Source: Sandaracinaceae bacterium
GTDB lineage: Bacteria; Myxococcota_A; Polyangia; Polyangiales; Sandaracinaceae
NCBI GenBank assembly: GCA_020633195.1
Contig: JACKEC010000014.1
Location: 930,001-994,000 of the forward strand
DNA length: 64,000 nucleotides
Reading direction: 5' to 3'
Below the pieces are notes generated by a model. The model made no database searches and was not told the DNA's origin. It saw only the letters and a list, made by a program, of their open reading frames with translations. Below, piece after piece: positions 39,118 to 47,518 of this stretch. Both the position numbers and the translations under genes were made by a program. Every line of letters begins with the position of its first letter. Positions within the stretch are counted from its first letter, which is position 1.

Positions 39118-39843
39118 TCAGTCCTCGTCGTCCTCTTCGTCGCCGTCCTCGTCGAGATCGTCGTCGTCCTCGAGGTCGTCTTCGCCCTCGAAGTCTTCGC
39201 CCTCTTCGGACTCGAGCTCCTCGTCCTCGTCGGCGTCCTCGGCGGCCTGGGGGCGGCCCTCCTCGCGGCGCAGCGCGAGCTTGGCCGCGTGCGCGGCCTG
39301 CGCGGCGACGCGGGCGCGGATCTCCTGCTTGGGGGCGATGATGCAGGTCATCGTCCGGCCCTCCATGCGGGCCGACTGCTCCATCTGCCCGATGTCCGCG
39401 CAGAGCTCCATCACGTGGTCGAGCTGGCGTCGCGCCGTCTCGGGGTGCGTGATCTCGCGGCCGCGGAAGCGGCAGGTGATCTTGACCTTGTTCCCCTCTT
39501 CGAGGAACCGGCGGGCGTGCTTGACCTTGAACTCGAGGTCGTGGTCGTCGGTCTTCGGGCGGAGCTTCACTTCCTTGAGCTCCACCTGGACCTGGGCCTT
39601 GCGCGCCTGACTCTTCTTCTTGGACTCCTCGTACTTGTACTTGCCGAAGTCCATCACCTTGCAGACGGGAGGCTGAGCCTTCGGGTTGACCTCGACGAGG
39701 TCCAGCTCCTTCTCCCGGGCAAGACGCTTTGCGTCCATGGTCGACATGATCCCGAGCATGCCGCCGTCGGCCCCGATGACTCGGACCTCCGGAACCCTGA
39801 TGCGGTCGTTGGTGCGAGGTCCCGAGAACTGGTGACGACGCAT
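39118..39843 (-). CDS. infC: Translation initiation factor IF-3 with acidic tail
   Basis: IF-3 binds the 30S subunit, prevents premature 50S joining and checks the start codon. The N-domain (RTNDRIRVPEVRVIGADGGMLGIM, residues about 10-33), linker and C-domain (VKLRPKTDDHDLEFKVKHARRFL) are canonical up to about residue 180. The remaining 55-60 residues are an unusual tail, ending in an almost pure Asp/Glu stretch (about 195-241). The start is ATG 39841-39843 rather than the rare AUU used in E. coli for autoregulation. It is the first gene of the infC operon, downstream of tRNA-Val. Confidence 0.95.
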   Translation of the reverse strand: MRRHQFSGPRTNDRIRVPEVRVIGADGGMLGIMSTMDAKRLAREKELDLVEVNPKAQPPVCKVMDFGKYKYEESKKKSQARKAQVQVELKEVKLRPKTDDHDLEFKVKHARRFLEEGNKVKITCRFRGREITHPETARRQLDHVMELCADIGQMEQSARMEGRTMTCIIAPKQEIRARVAAQAAHAAKLALRREEGRPQAAEDADEDEELESEEGEDFEGEDDLEDDDDLDEDGDEEDDED

Positions 39844-39941
39844 GTCGAATCGACGCCTGCCGATAGCTACCTACCTCCGGCTGGAAGGGGGTCTGCCCTT
39901 CGCTGGGATGCTGATGATGTAGCGCCCTGCTCGCCCGTACA

Positions 39942-39972
39942 AGGGCTTTGGGAACCAGGGCTTTGGGGAACC
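39942..39972. repeat. Tandem 15/16-bp direct repeat
   Basis: AGGGCTTTGGG-AACC (from 39942) and AGGGCTTTGGGGAACC (from 39957) are adjacent copies differing by one G. They lie between tRNA-Val and infC, in the likely infC promoter or leader region. The role, if any, is unknown. Confidence 0.7.
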
Positions 39973-39976
39973 GAAG

Positions 39977-40048
<72 letters not shown>

Positions 40049-40065
40049 GTGGAAACGAGGGACGG

Positions 40066-40094
40066 GGCTTACCGCCGGTCCGAGGCCGTGTCAA
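40066..40094 (-). promoter_or_regulatory. Possible promoter for tRNA-Val
   Basis: A perfect -35 hexamer TTGACA (40089-40094, minus strand) is 17 bases from a weak -10, TAAGCC (40066-40071). A start near 40059 would give a leader of about 10 bases. It may also feed the infC operon. Confidence 0.4.
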
Positions 40095-40107
40095 CCTCCG
40101 CGCTCAC

Positions 40108-41085
40108 GTGACTTCCATCGTGCCGGTTACCATCCGCGACATCCTCAAGGCGTGGCCGATCGTCCATCGTTGGCTGCCCCGGACGCCCCTCTATCGATAC
40201 AGCCTGCTGAGCGCGAGGCTGGGCTTCGATGCGTTCGTGAAGCACGAGAATCACATGCCGATCGGGGCCTTCAAGGTCCGCGGCGGCGTGAACCTGCTCG
40301 CCAGCCTGTCGGACCGCCAGCGCTCCCACGGGGTCATCACCGCCACGCGCGGCAACCACGGCCTGTCGCTGGCGTGGGCGGCCAAGGCCTTCGGCTCACG
40401 CGCGGTGATCTACGTCCCGAAGAACAACAACCCCGAGAAGAACGCGATCATGGAGTCCCTCGGCGGCGAGGTGATCATCCACGGGCGCGACTTCGACGAG
40501 GCGAGCGACGAGGCGGAGGCGCACGCCGACAACGAGATGCTGCGCTACGCGCACCCGGCCAACGATCCCCTGCTGATCGCCGGCGTCGGGACCTACGCGA
40601 TGGAGGTCGCCGAGGATCTCCCCGACGTGGACGCCATCATCGTCCCCATCGGCGGCGGCAGCTTGATCAGCGGGACGGTGGTCGCGCTGCGGACGCTGCG
40701 GCCCGACATCGAGATCATCGGGGTCCAGGCCGAGCGCGCGTGCGCCCTCGCGAAGAGCATCGAGGCCGGCAAGATCGTCGAGATCGAGAACGCGGACACC
40801 TTCGCGGACGGCCTCGCGACGCGGATGGCCTTCGAGCTCCCCTTCGAGCTGGTCAAGGACAAGCTCGACAGGATCGTCCTCGTCAGCGAGGACGAGATGC
40901 GCGAGGGCGTCCGGATGGCGCTCGAGTCGACGCACAACGTGGCCGAGGGCGCGGCGGCGGCGACCTACGCGGCCGCGTACAAGCTGAGGGCGTCCCTCGC
41001 GCGCAAGAAGGTCGTGCTGGTGCACTCGGGTCACAACATCGACCGCGACACGCTGCGCTGGGCCATCGGCTTGTTCGACGCCTGA
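40108..41085 (+). CDS. Threonine/serine dehydratase-like PLP enzyme
   Basis: A 325-residue fold-type II PLP enzyme. The PLP lysine is Lys56 in PIGAFKVRGG, the phosphate-binding glycine loop is PIGGGSLISG, and the substrate motif is TRGNHGLSLAWAA (the SxGNH-type signature). It has the catalytic domain only, with no ACT regulatory domain, as in catabolic TdcB-type dehydratases and related EutB-like enzymes. It would deaminate threonine or serine to the 2-oxo acid; exact substrate unclear. GTG 40108-40110 is the start. The peptidase gene follows 21 bases later. Confidence 0.85.
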   Translation: MTSIVPVTIRDILKAWPIVHRWLPRTPLYRYSLLSARLGFDAFVKHENHMPIGAFKVRGGVNLLASLSDRQRSHGVITATRGNHGLSLAWAAKAFGSRAVIYVPKNNNPEKNAIMESLGGEVIIHGRDFDEASDEAEAHADNEMLRYAHPANDPLLIAGVGTYAMEVAEDLPDVDAIIVPIGGGSLISGTVVALRTLRPDIEIIGVQAERACALAKSIEAGKIVEIENADTFADGLATRMAFELPFELVKDKLDRIVLVSEDEMREGVRMALESTHNVAEGAAAATYAAAYKLRASLARKKVVLVHSGHNIDRDTLRWAIGLFDA

Positions 41086-41106
41086 GCCGCTGTCAGTCTC
41101 CCGGCC

Positions 41107-42612
41107 ATGTCCGAGCCGTCCGACGACGGTGTGGTGAAACACCGCCCGCTCCCTTCGGTCGGGATCCCGCTGCTGCGCGACGAGGTCCGGGCCAGCCGCG
41201 TCCGTCGGATCGTGGGCGCCTCGGTCGTCGGCGTGGGGCTCCTCGGCGCGCTGATCAGCGTCCTCGTGTCCCCCGAGCTGTGGGGCCTCGGTGGCTCCGC
41301 CGCCGACTCGGTGGACGAGCCGCCGGTCGCCGCCGACCCCCCTCCCCTCCACGAGCTCGACGAGCCCGAGGCGGACCTCGACGACCTCGACGCGCCGCCG
41401 GTGGAGGAGCTGCCCGCCGAGGAGCCCCTCGGCGACGGCGAGGGCACGCGGGTCGTGCGGCCGTTCGGCACCTCGCCTGGGTTCCGGCCCGCCCTCGTCG
41501 CCGCCGGCTGCACCGGGGCCGAGGCCGACCAGCTGATCTCGGCGCTCGACGGCGTGATGGACTTCCGCCGCTGCCGACCGAGCCACGAGATGGTCATCGA
41601 GCGCGATCTCGACGGCCACCTCTCCCGGTTCGAGTACCGCGCGAGCACGACGCAGATCTACGAGGCCCGCCGCACCGTCGAGGGCACGCTCGTGGGCAGC
41701 CAGGTCGAGGTCCCGATCGAGCGGGTGCGCCTGCGCCGCGGCGGGACGATCCAGTCCTCGCTCGGGACGGCGCTCGAGGCGGCGGGCCTGGGCCGCACCC
41801 TCGTCGGCGTCTTCGTGGAGACCTTCGAGCGCGAGGTGAACTTCAACACGCAGACCCGCGCCGGAGACACGTTCAGGATCATCGTCGACGAGGAGCGCGT
41901 CGGGGGCGAGCTGCTCCGCTACGGGACGGTCCACGCGATCGAGGTTCGGGGCCAGCGGGTGGGAGCGCACCGCGCGTTCTGGTTCGAGACGAGCCCCGAC
42001 CACGGCGACTTCTTCGACTCGACGGGGCGAGCGGTCCACGGCGGCTGGCTGCGCACGCCGCTGCGCTACGACCACCTCAGCTCGGGCTTCGACCCGCGGC
42101 GGATGCACCCCATCCTGCGCCGCATCGTCCCCCACAACGGCGTCGACTACGCCGCGGGGACGGGCACGCCGGTGTGGGCCGCGGCCGACGGCGTCGTCAC
42201 CTTCGTCGGCCCGCGCGGCGCGAACGGGAACCTCGTCTCCCTGCGACACGAGAACGGCTACGAGACGCACTACGCGCACCTCAGCCGGTTCGCGAGCGGC
42301 CTCGCGCGCGACGCGCGCGTCGAGCAGCGGCAGATCATCGGGTACGTCGGATCGACGGGTCGCTCGACGGGCCCGCACCTCCACTTCGGCCTCAAGCGCA
42401 ACGGCCGCTTCGTCGACCCCCAAGCCGAGCTCAACGGCCCCGGGCGGATGATGGGAGCGGCGCACCTGGGGCGCTTCCGACGGCAGGTGCGAGACCTCGA
42501 GCGCGAGCTCGACGCGATCGAGCTTCCGTCGACCCCGGCGGTCGACTCCGCGCCCGAAGCGCCCAGCGAGGCCGCCCCCGCGGCGACCGCGGACGGTGAG
42601 CCGACGGACTAG
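41107..42612 (+). CDS. Membrane-anchored M23 metallopeptidase
   Basis: A 501-residue protein with one transmembrane helix (about 35-55) and an acidic Pro-rich periplasmic linker. An OpgA/LysM-like region (about 110-320: GGTIQSSLGTALEAAGL, RAGDTFRIIVDEE) comes before a C-terminal lysostaphin-type M23 domain (about 335-440), with zinc ligands in HNGVDYAAG and HLHFGLKRNG. This architecture is that of MepM/NlpD-type murein hydrolases or their regulators. All metal ligands are visible, so it is probably active. A disordered Ala/Pro/Glu tail ends the protein. Confidence 0.9.
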   Translation: MSEPSDDGVVKHRPLPSVGIPLLRDEVRASRVRRIVGASVVGVGLLGALISVLVSPELWGLGGSAADSVDEPPVAADPPPLHELDEPEADLDDLDAPPVEELPAEEPLGDGEGTRVVRPFGTSPGFRPALVAAGCTGAEADQLISALDGVMDFRRCRPSHEMVIERDLDGHLSRFEYRASTTQIYEARRTVEGTLVGSQVEVPIERVRLRRGGTIQSSLGTALEAAGLGRTLVGVFVETFEREVNFNTQTRAGDTFRIIVDEERVGGELLRYGTVHAIEVRGQRVGAHRAFWFETSPDHGDFFDSTGRAVHGGWLRTPLRYDHLSSGFDPRRMHPILRRIVPHNGVDYAAGTGTPVWAAADGVVTFVGPRGANGNLVSLRHENGYETHYAHLSRFASGLARDARVEQRQIIGYVGSTGRSTGPHLHFGLKRNGRFVDPQAELNGPGRMMGAAHLGRFRRQVRDLERELDAIELPSTPAVDSAPEAPSEAAPAATADGEPTD

Positions 42613-42711
42613 GGTGATCCGCGTGCGGGAACGAGCTAGGCTCCGCGCGCTTTTCCTCGGCATGTCGGTCTCGAATCAGCTTCGCCGCCCCCGGAGCCAG
42701 GGGGAGGGCCC

Positions 42712-45480
42712 GTGAACGCCGCGCCGAAGTCCGCGCAGGCCCTCGTGTTCGCGGGGCTGGGCATGCTCGTCGGGGGCGCGCTCCTCGGCCTCTTCGGGGG
42801 CCACGGGAGCACCTCGTTGCTCGGCTTCGCGGCCGCGGCGTTGGGGGGCCTGCTCGTCACGGCGGGCAGCCTCGTGCGTTCGGCGAGCGTCGCGGCGACC
42901 ACGCCGCCGCTCGGGAAGCGCGGCGCGATGCCCACCCCGGCCGACGTCACCGCGGGCGAGGATCTCGACGTCGAAGAGGTGGTGATCCCGGCCGAGTGGA
43001 GCCCGGGGGTCGCCGGGATGGTGATCGGGGCGAGCCTCACCGGGATCTGCGCCCTGCTGTTCGTTCGCATCGGCTCGTACGGCATCTGGGATCCCTGGGA
43101 GCTCTCGAGCGCGGACCTCGCGCGGCAGGTCCTCTCGGGCGAGTCGGTCGAGCTCGCGCACCCGCCGCTCGGCACCTGGCTGGTGGCCGCGGGCTTCGGC
43201 GTCTTCGGCGTGCACGAGTGGGCGGGCCGACTGCCGATCGCGCTCGCGGGTCTCGTCACCGTGGGCCTGGCCTACGCCGTCGCCGCGCGGTTCGCGGGCC
43301 GGCGCGCGGGCGTCCTGGCCGCGATCGTCACCGCGACGTCGCCGCTGCTCCTCTTCAACAGCCGCGAGATGCTCGGCGAGGCGCCCGCCTTCGCGGCGAG
43401 CGCGGGGGTGTTCCTCTGCGGGCTCTCCGCGGTCTTCCGCCCCGGGAGCCTGAAGACGCCCGCGCGGCGGCGCCTCGCGGTGCAGCTCGCGTGGCTGGGC
43501 GGGCTCGGGATCAGCGCCGCGCTCGCGACGATGGCGTCGGGCGCGCTCCTCGGCGTCGCCCCGCCGCTGCTCGCGGTCGGGGTCGCGATCGTCGCGCGCG
43601 GCGAGCTCGAGCCGCCGTTCGCGGAGCGCGGTCGCGCCGCGGCCGCCGCGGTCGTCCTCGTCATCGCCGTCGCCGCGGGCCTCGGGGCCGCGTGGGCGGT
43701 CTACGCCGACTACGCCGGCTTCGGGTACTGGACGGGCGGCGTGGCCCGCGGCGGCGATCCGCCGACGTGGGAGATCGCGATCGAGCACGTCTTCCACTCC
43801 TTCGCGCCGTGGAGCGGCCTGCTCCCCGTCGCGCTGGCGGCGATGCTGGCGCGCGCCCCGCGGCCGCCGGGGATCCGGGTGCGCCACGCCGAGGAGAACG
43901 CGCTCCGCCTGGCGGTCTTCGCCTGGACCGCCTTCGGCTACCTCGCCGAGACGGTGTTCACCGCCCGCTTCGGCCCCGCGACGTTCCTCCCGCTGGTGGG
44001 GATCTCCGTCGCCGTCGCGCTGTTCCTCCACGACGTCGAGCGGACCCCACGCGCCCGATGGGGCGTGGCGATCGTCTCGGTGCTCTTCGTGGCGCTGATC
44101 CTCCGCGACTACCACGCGTACCCGGGAGGCCCGGTCGAGGGCCTCGGCGTCGACGGCCTCACCGTCCCCGAGGAGTTCAACCCGACCGCGGGCTGGGCCA
44201 TCTTCCTGGCGGCCTTCATCGCCGTGGCGGGGCTCGGCTTCGGCGCGGACCCGTCGAGCGAGCACGCGAGCCTGAGCCGCGACTTCGCCTGGATCCGCGA
44301 GCGGTGGGTCCAGGGCGGCGGCGCCCGCGCGGGAGCCGTGGTCGGCGCGCTGCGCATCGGCGTCCCCGTCGACCTCGTCGTCGAGCAGTGGAAGCGAGGC
44401 CCCGGCTACCGCGTCTGGATCGTGATCCTCGGCGGGATCCTCCCCCTCGTGTTCCTGGTGCTCGGCCTCGTGGCCGTGGTCGCCGGGGAATGGATGGGCG
44501 CCCAGTTCGGGAGCTCGCTAGCCGTCCGGATCGTCCGGGTCGCGCTGTTCGTCCCGTTCGGGGTGATCGGGGCGATCGCGGCGGCGCGCCTCGCGCTGTT
44601 CGGGTTCGCGAAGCTGGGTCGGAACCGCCTGGTCCCGCTCCTCCTCGCGGGCCTGGCCGTGGGCGGGTTCGCGTCCTTCGGCTATCAGCCCGCGCTGAGC
44701 AGCCACTTCTCGCCGCGCGAGGTCTACGACACCTACAACGCGCTCGCGGGGAGCCGCGAGCCGCTCGGCGAGTTCCGGGTCGGGGGCCGCGCGGCCGCGT
44801 ACTACGTGCGCGAGGGCCAGGAGCTCGAGGAGATCGACAGCCAGCCCGCGCTGCTGGACTTCCTGATGCAGGAGCGGCGCGTCTGGGCCGCCTTCCGCGC
44901 CGACGACCTCGCGGCCATCAACCGCGAGTACCGCCGTCGAGCCGGCCGCCACCTGTTCGTCGCCGACGCGCGCAGCGCCCGGATGCTGCTGGCGACGAAC
45001 ATCGGGGTCCCCGACCGCGACAACGAGAATTACCTCGCCGACGCGGTGCTCGACGCGCCCCCGGCGCACATCCAGCACCCGGTCCACATCGACTTCGACC
45101 ACCGCATCGTGCTGATCGGCTACGACCTCGAGCTGCCGCACGAGACCTACGTCGGTCCGGGCGAGGCCTTCACGATCACCTGGTACTTCCAGGTGAACGC
45201 TGCGATCCCCGGCACCTACGCGCCTTTCGTCCACATGGACGGCGCGGGCCAGCGCCTCAACGGCGACCACGAGCCGGTCGACGGGCGCTACCCGGTGCGG
45301 CTCTGGGAGGAGGGCGACGTGGTCGCGGACCGGCAGGAGATCCGCGTCCCCGCCAACTACGGCCGCGGGAACCTCACGATCTTCATGGGCTTCTGGGCGG
45401 GCGACAACCGCCTCGAGGTCGTCGAGGGTCCCGCCGACGACGTCAACCGCGCCCGGGTCGGCGTCCTCCCGATCCGATGA
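42712..45480 (+). CDS. PMT/ArnT-type membrane glycosyltransferase
   Basis: A 922-residue polytopic protein of the GT-C dolichyl-phosphate-mannose-protein mannosyltransferase (PMT_2) superfamily. Two N-terminal hydrophobic helices are followed by the GT-C core. The first periplasmic loop has GSYGIWDPWELSSADLARQ with the catalytic-type acidic residues Asp127 and Glu130, then AHPPLGTWLVAAGFGVFGVHEWAGRLP. About 12-14 helices are seen, and the C-terminal 230 residues form a soluble, probably periplasmic beta-rich domain. Substrate (protein, lipid A or polysaccharide) is unknown. GTG 42712 follows GGGGGAGGG. Confidence 0.85.
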   Translation: MNAAPKSAQALVFAGLGMLVGGALLGLFGGHGSTSLLGFAAAALGGLLVTAGSLVRSASVAATTPPLGKRGAMPTPADVTAGEDLDVEEVVIPAEWSPGVAGMVIGASLTGICALLFVRIGSYGIWDPWELSSADLARQVLSGESVELAHPPLGTWLVAAGFGVFGVHEWAGRLPIALAGLVTVGLAYAVAARFAGRRAGVLAAIVTATSPLLLFNSREMLGEAPAFAASAGVFLCGLSAVFRPGSLKTPARRRLAVQLAWLGGLGISAALATMASGALLGVAPPLLAVGVAIVARGELEPPFAERGRAAAAAVVLVIAVAAGLGAAWAVYADYAGFGYWTGGVARGGDPPTWEIAIEHVFHSFAPWSGLLPVALAAMLARAPRPPGIRVRHAEENALRLAVFAWTAFGYLAETVFTARFGPATFLPLVGISVAVALFLHDVERTPRARWGVAIVSVLFVALILRDYHAYPGGPVEGLGVDGLTVPEEFNPTAGWAIFLAAFIAVAGLGFGADPSSEHASLSRDFAWIRERWVQGGGARAGAVVGALRIGVPVDLVVEQWKRGPGYRVWIVILGGILPLVFLVLGLVAVVAGEWMGAQFGSSLAVRIVRVALFVPFGVIGAIAAARLALFGFAKLGRNRLVPLLLAGLAVGGFASFGYQPALSSHFSPREVYDTYNALAGSREPLGEFRVGGRAAAYYVREGQELEEIDSQPALLDFLMQERRVWAAFRADDLAAINREYRRRAGRHLFVADARSARMLLATNIGVPDRDNENYLADAVLDAPPAHIQHPVHIDFDHRIVLIGYDLELPHETYVGPGEAFTITWYFQVNAAIPGTYAPFVHMDGAGQRLNGDHEPVDGRYPVRLWEEGDVVADRQEIRVPANYGRGNLTIFMGFWAGDNRLEVVEGPADDVNRARVGVLPIR

Positions 45481-45529
45481 GCCGCGGGAGGGGTCCTTGC
45501 CCCCGACGGCTCGGGTGGTAGGGAGTCGC

Positions 45530-45910
45530 ATGTCCGACGGTGAGTCGAAAGACGGCGCCGACCGAAGGCAGCACGAGCGCTTCGGGACGGAGCTGAGCGT
45601 CGACTACTCGAGCGGCGAGACGTTCTTGTTCGCGTACATCACGAACATCAGCGAGATGGGGATCTTCATCCGCTCGGACGATCCTGCCCCCATCGGCACC
45701 CCGCTCAAGCTGCGCTTCGGCCACGACGAGGGCCCGCCGCTCTCCCTCGAGGGCGAGGTCGTCTGGGTCAACCCGATCCGGACCGACGGCGACAACGTGA
45801 ACCCCGGGATGGGGATCCGGTTCCGCAACCTGAGCCTCGAGGCGCGCGAGCGCGTGGTCTCGATGGTCCGCGCGATCGCCTACCTCGGCACCGACGAGGA
45901 CGCGAGCTAG
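45530..45910 (+). CDS. PilZ-domain protein (TIGR02266-like)
   Basis: A 126-residue single PilZ domain, a c-di-GMP receptor type. The binding motifs are visible: RRQHER (RxxxR type) and NISEMGIFI (D/NxSxxG). The TNISEMGIFIRSDDPAPIGTPLKL pattern fits the myxobacterial TIGR02266 subfamily, which regulates motility and related outputs. ATG 45530 follows GGGAG. The stop TAG lies within the left arm of a 23-bp inverted repeat. Confidence 0.88.
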   Translation: MSDGESKDGADRRQHERFGTELSVDYSSGETFLFAYITNISEMGIFIRSDDPAPIGTPLKLRFGHDEGPPLSLEGEVVWVNPIRTDGDNVNPGMGIRFRNLSLEARERVVSMVRAIAYLGTDEDAS

Positions 45911-46071
45911 AGGGTCGAACCGCTAGCGGCCGGATGGATCGCGTTCGCGCCGGGTTCTGCCGGTGTTCCGGCGCGACGAGGCGATGCCGAGTATCGTCGA
46001 GGAGCGATGGGGCGCCCGCGGAATGCGGCCCGGGCGTGAGGCGCCTCGCCGTTAGCGGTTCGACCCTCTAG
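45907..46071. repeat. 165-bp unit bounded by 23-bp inverted repeats
   Basis: The left arm 45907-45929 (CTAGAGGGTCGAACCGCT..., 23 nt) and the right arm 46049-46071 are reverse complements with one mismatch, enclosing 119 bp. The stop codons of two convergent PilZ genes lie inside the arms. The interior has no ORF but contains smaller inverted GC repeats. It could be a long-stem bidirectional terminator, a miniature non-autonomous element, or a duplicated gene end. Confidence 0.75.
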
Positions 46072-46637
46072 GCGTGACGCCAGCGGTAGGGCCGGCGCCC
46101 TCCCGTGACGAGCCCGCCGAGCGTCTGGAGCTGGAGCGATCCGGCGTCGAAGTCGGCGATCCGCTCGCTCACCTCGAACGTGTTGACCCGATCCCCGAGG
46201 TCCTCGGTGTAGGTCACCATCACGTCGATCCAGACCAGCTCCTTCTTCGGCCGGGCGCGGACGCGGGGGAGCGGCGGCGGCAGCCCGCGCAGGCAGCGCG
46301 ACAGCTCCGTCCGAGCCCCGCGCGGCAGATCGATGAACTCGAAGCCCATCGTGGCGGGCGCTCCGTCGTGCCGCTCGGTCTCGCGAGCGACCCGCGCGAA
46401 CACCGTCAGCTCGCCGTGCACCCACCAGCCCGGGGGGATGAAGGAGAGCACGACGTGCTCTCCCCGCGGCAGGCGGGTCCCCGAGGCGACCCTCATGCCC
46501 TCCTCGGAGAGGTCGAGCACCCGGTGAGCGCGTGGCGTGTCCCAGCGGCCCGCGATGACTTCACTCTGGAAGCTCTGCGGCACGCTGCGACGGAGAGTGG
46601 AACGAGCGTTGGTGAAGACTTCGGCGGACTGCAGCAT
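46068..46637 (-). CDS. PilZ-domain protein
   Basis: A 189-residue protein with a PilZ-like beta-barrel: RAHRVLDLSEEGMRVASG carries the DxSxxG motif (DLSEEG), followed by LTVFARVARETER and ATMGFEFIDLPRGARTEL. The N-terminal RxxxR part is less clear (LRRSVPQSFQSEV), so c-di-GMP binding is uncertain. A C-terminal extension (about 140-189) is not assigned. It is convergent with the first PilZ gene across the 165-bp inverted-repeat unit. Confidence 0.75.
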   Translation of the reverse strand: MLQSAEVFTNARSTLRRSVPQSFQSEVIAGRWDTPRAHRVLDLSEEGMRVASGTRLPRGEHVVLSFIPPGWWVHGELTVFARVARETERHDGAPATMGFEFIDLPRGARTELSRCLRGLPPPLPRVRARPKKELVWIDVMVTYTEDLGDRVNTFEVSERIADFDAGSLQLQTLGGLVTGGRRPYRWRHA

Positions 46638-46675
46638 GCGCCTAGTGTCTTACATCCGCTTACACTGTGGTCAAC

Positions 46676-47518
46676 TTAGTGCGCCAAGAGGACGTAGGCC
46701 CCGTCCTCGTAGCCACCTTGGGTGGCCGAGAAGGACCCGTCGTCGCCGAGCTCGTAGAGCCAGAACCCTTCCCGTCCCGCCTCCGTCGAGCTGCCCGCGC
46801 AGAAGAGCTCGGGGGTCAGATCCGGGATCCGGACGCGGTAGCGACGGTGGACGTGCCCGTGGAGGATCGCCCCCCGCATGCTCGAGCACGCGGCGAGGAG
46901 CGCGTCGGCGTTGAGCAGGCCGTGGCTGAACCGATCGGGCTGCCCGTCGGCGAGCCGCGGCGCGTAGTGCGTGATGACGAACACGAAGCGATCGCCGAGC
47001 GACTCGAGCACTCCCGGCAGCGCGGCGATCTGCTCATCCGGGATACGCCCGCTCGACCGCCACGGCTGCGGGTTGGGGCGGGCCGAGTCGAGCGCCACGA
47101 CGGCGACGGTGTCGTCGACGATCCGCACCTTGGGCCACGGGCCCGGGTCGAGGAGATCGCCGAAGATACGCTCGAAGTGGCCCACCGAGTCCGCCACGTA
47201 GACGTCGTGGTTGCCCGGCACGGTCACGAAGCCGAGCGGCGTCTGGGTGATCGGGGTGACCGCGTCGCGAGCGTTGAGGATCTCGGGCTCGGTGCCGAGC
47301 GCCGTGTAGTCCCCGGTGCAAATCACCAGATCGACGTTCAGTTCGCCGCACAAACGACCGAGCTCACGCACCTTGTCGGCCGCGTCCCGAAACCTTCGCT
47401 TCCGCCTCAGGGCAAGGTTCGCGCCGCCGAGCCAGCGCTTGGGGAAGGCCCATCCGCCCGCCGGCATAGCCGAGAACGGCACGTCGAAGTGGAGATCACT
47501 GACGTGCAGGACCCTCAT
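46676..47518 (-). CDS. Calcineurin-like metallophosphoesterase
   Basis: A 280-residue cytoplasmic phosphoesterase with all five metal-binding blocks: HVSDLHFD (Asp8, His10), CTGDYTALG, VPGNHDVY, ITHYAPR and LHGHVHRRYR. It resembles the CpdA/YfcE-like family (cAMP or other phosphodiester hydrolases), without a clear assignment to one substrate. ATG 47516-47518 overlaps the argC stop by four bases (ATGA), giving translational coupling. Confidence 0.88.
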   Translation of the reverse strand: MRVLHVSDLHFDVPFSAMPAGGWAFPKRWLGGANLALRRKRRFRDAADKVRELGRLCGELNVDLVICTGDYTALGTEPEILNARDAVTPITQTPLGFVTVPGNHDVYVADSVGHFERIFGDLLDPGPWPKVRIVDDTVAVVALDSARPNPQPWRSSGRIPDEQIAALPGVLESLGDRFVFVITHYAPRLADGQPDRFSHGLLNADALLAACSSMRGAILHGHVHRRYRVRIPDLTPELFCAGSSTEAGREGFWLYELGDDGSFSATQGGYEDGAYVLLAH

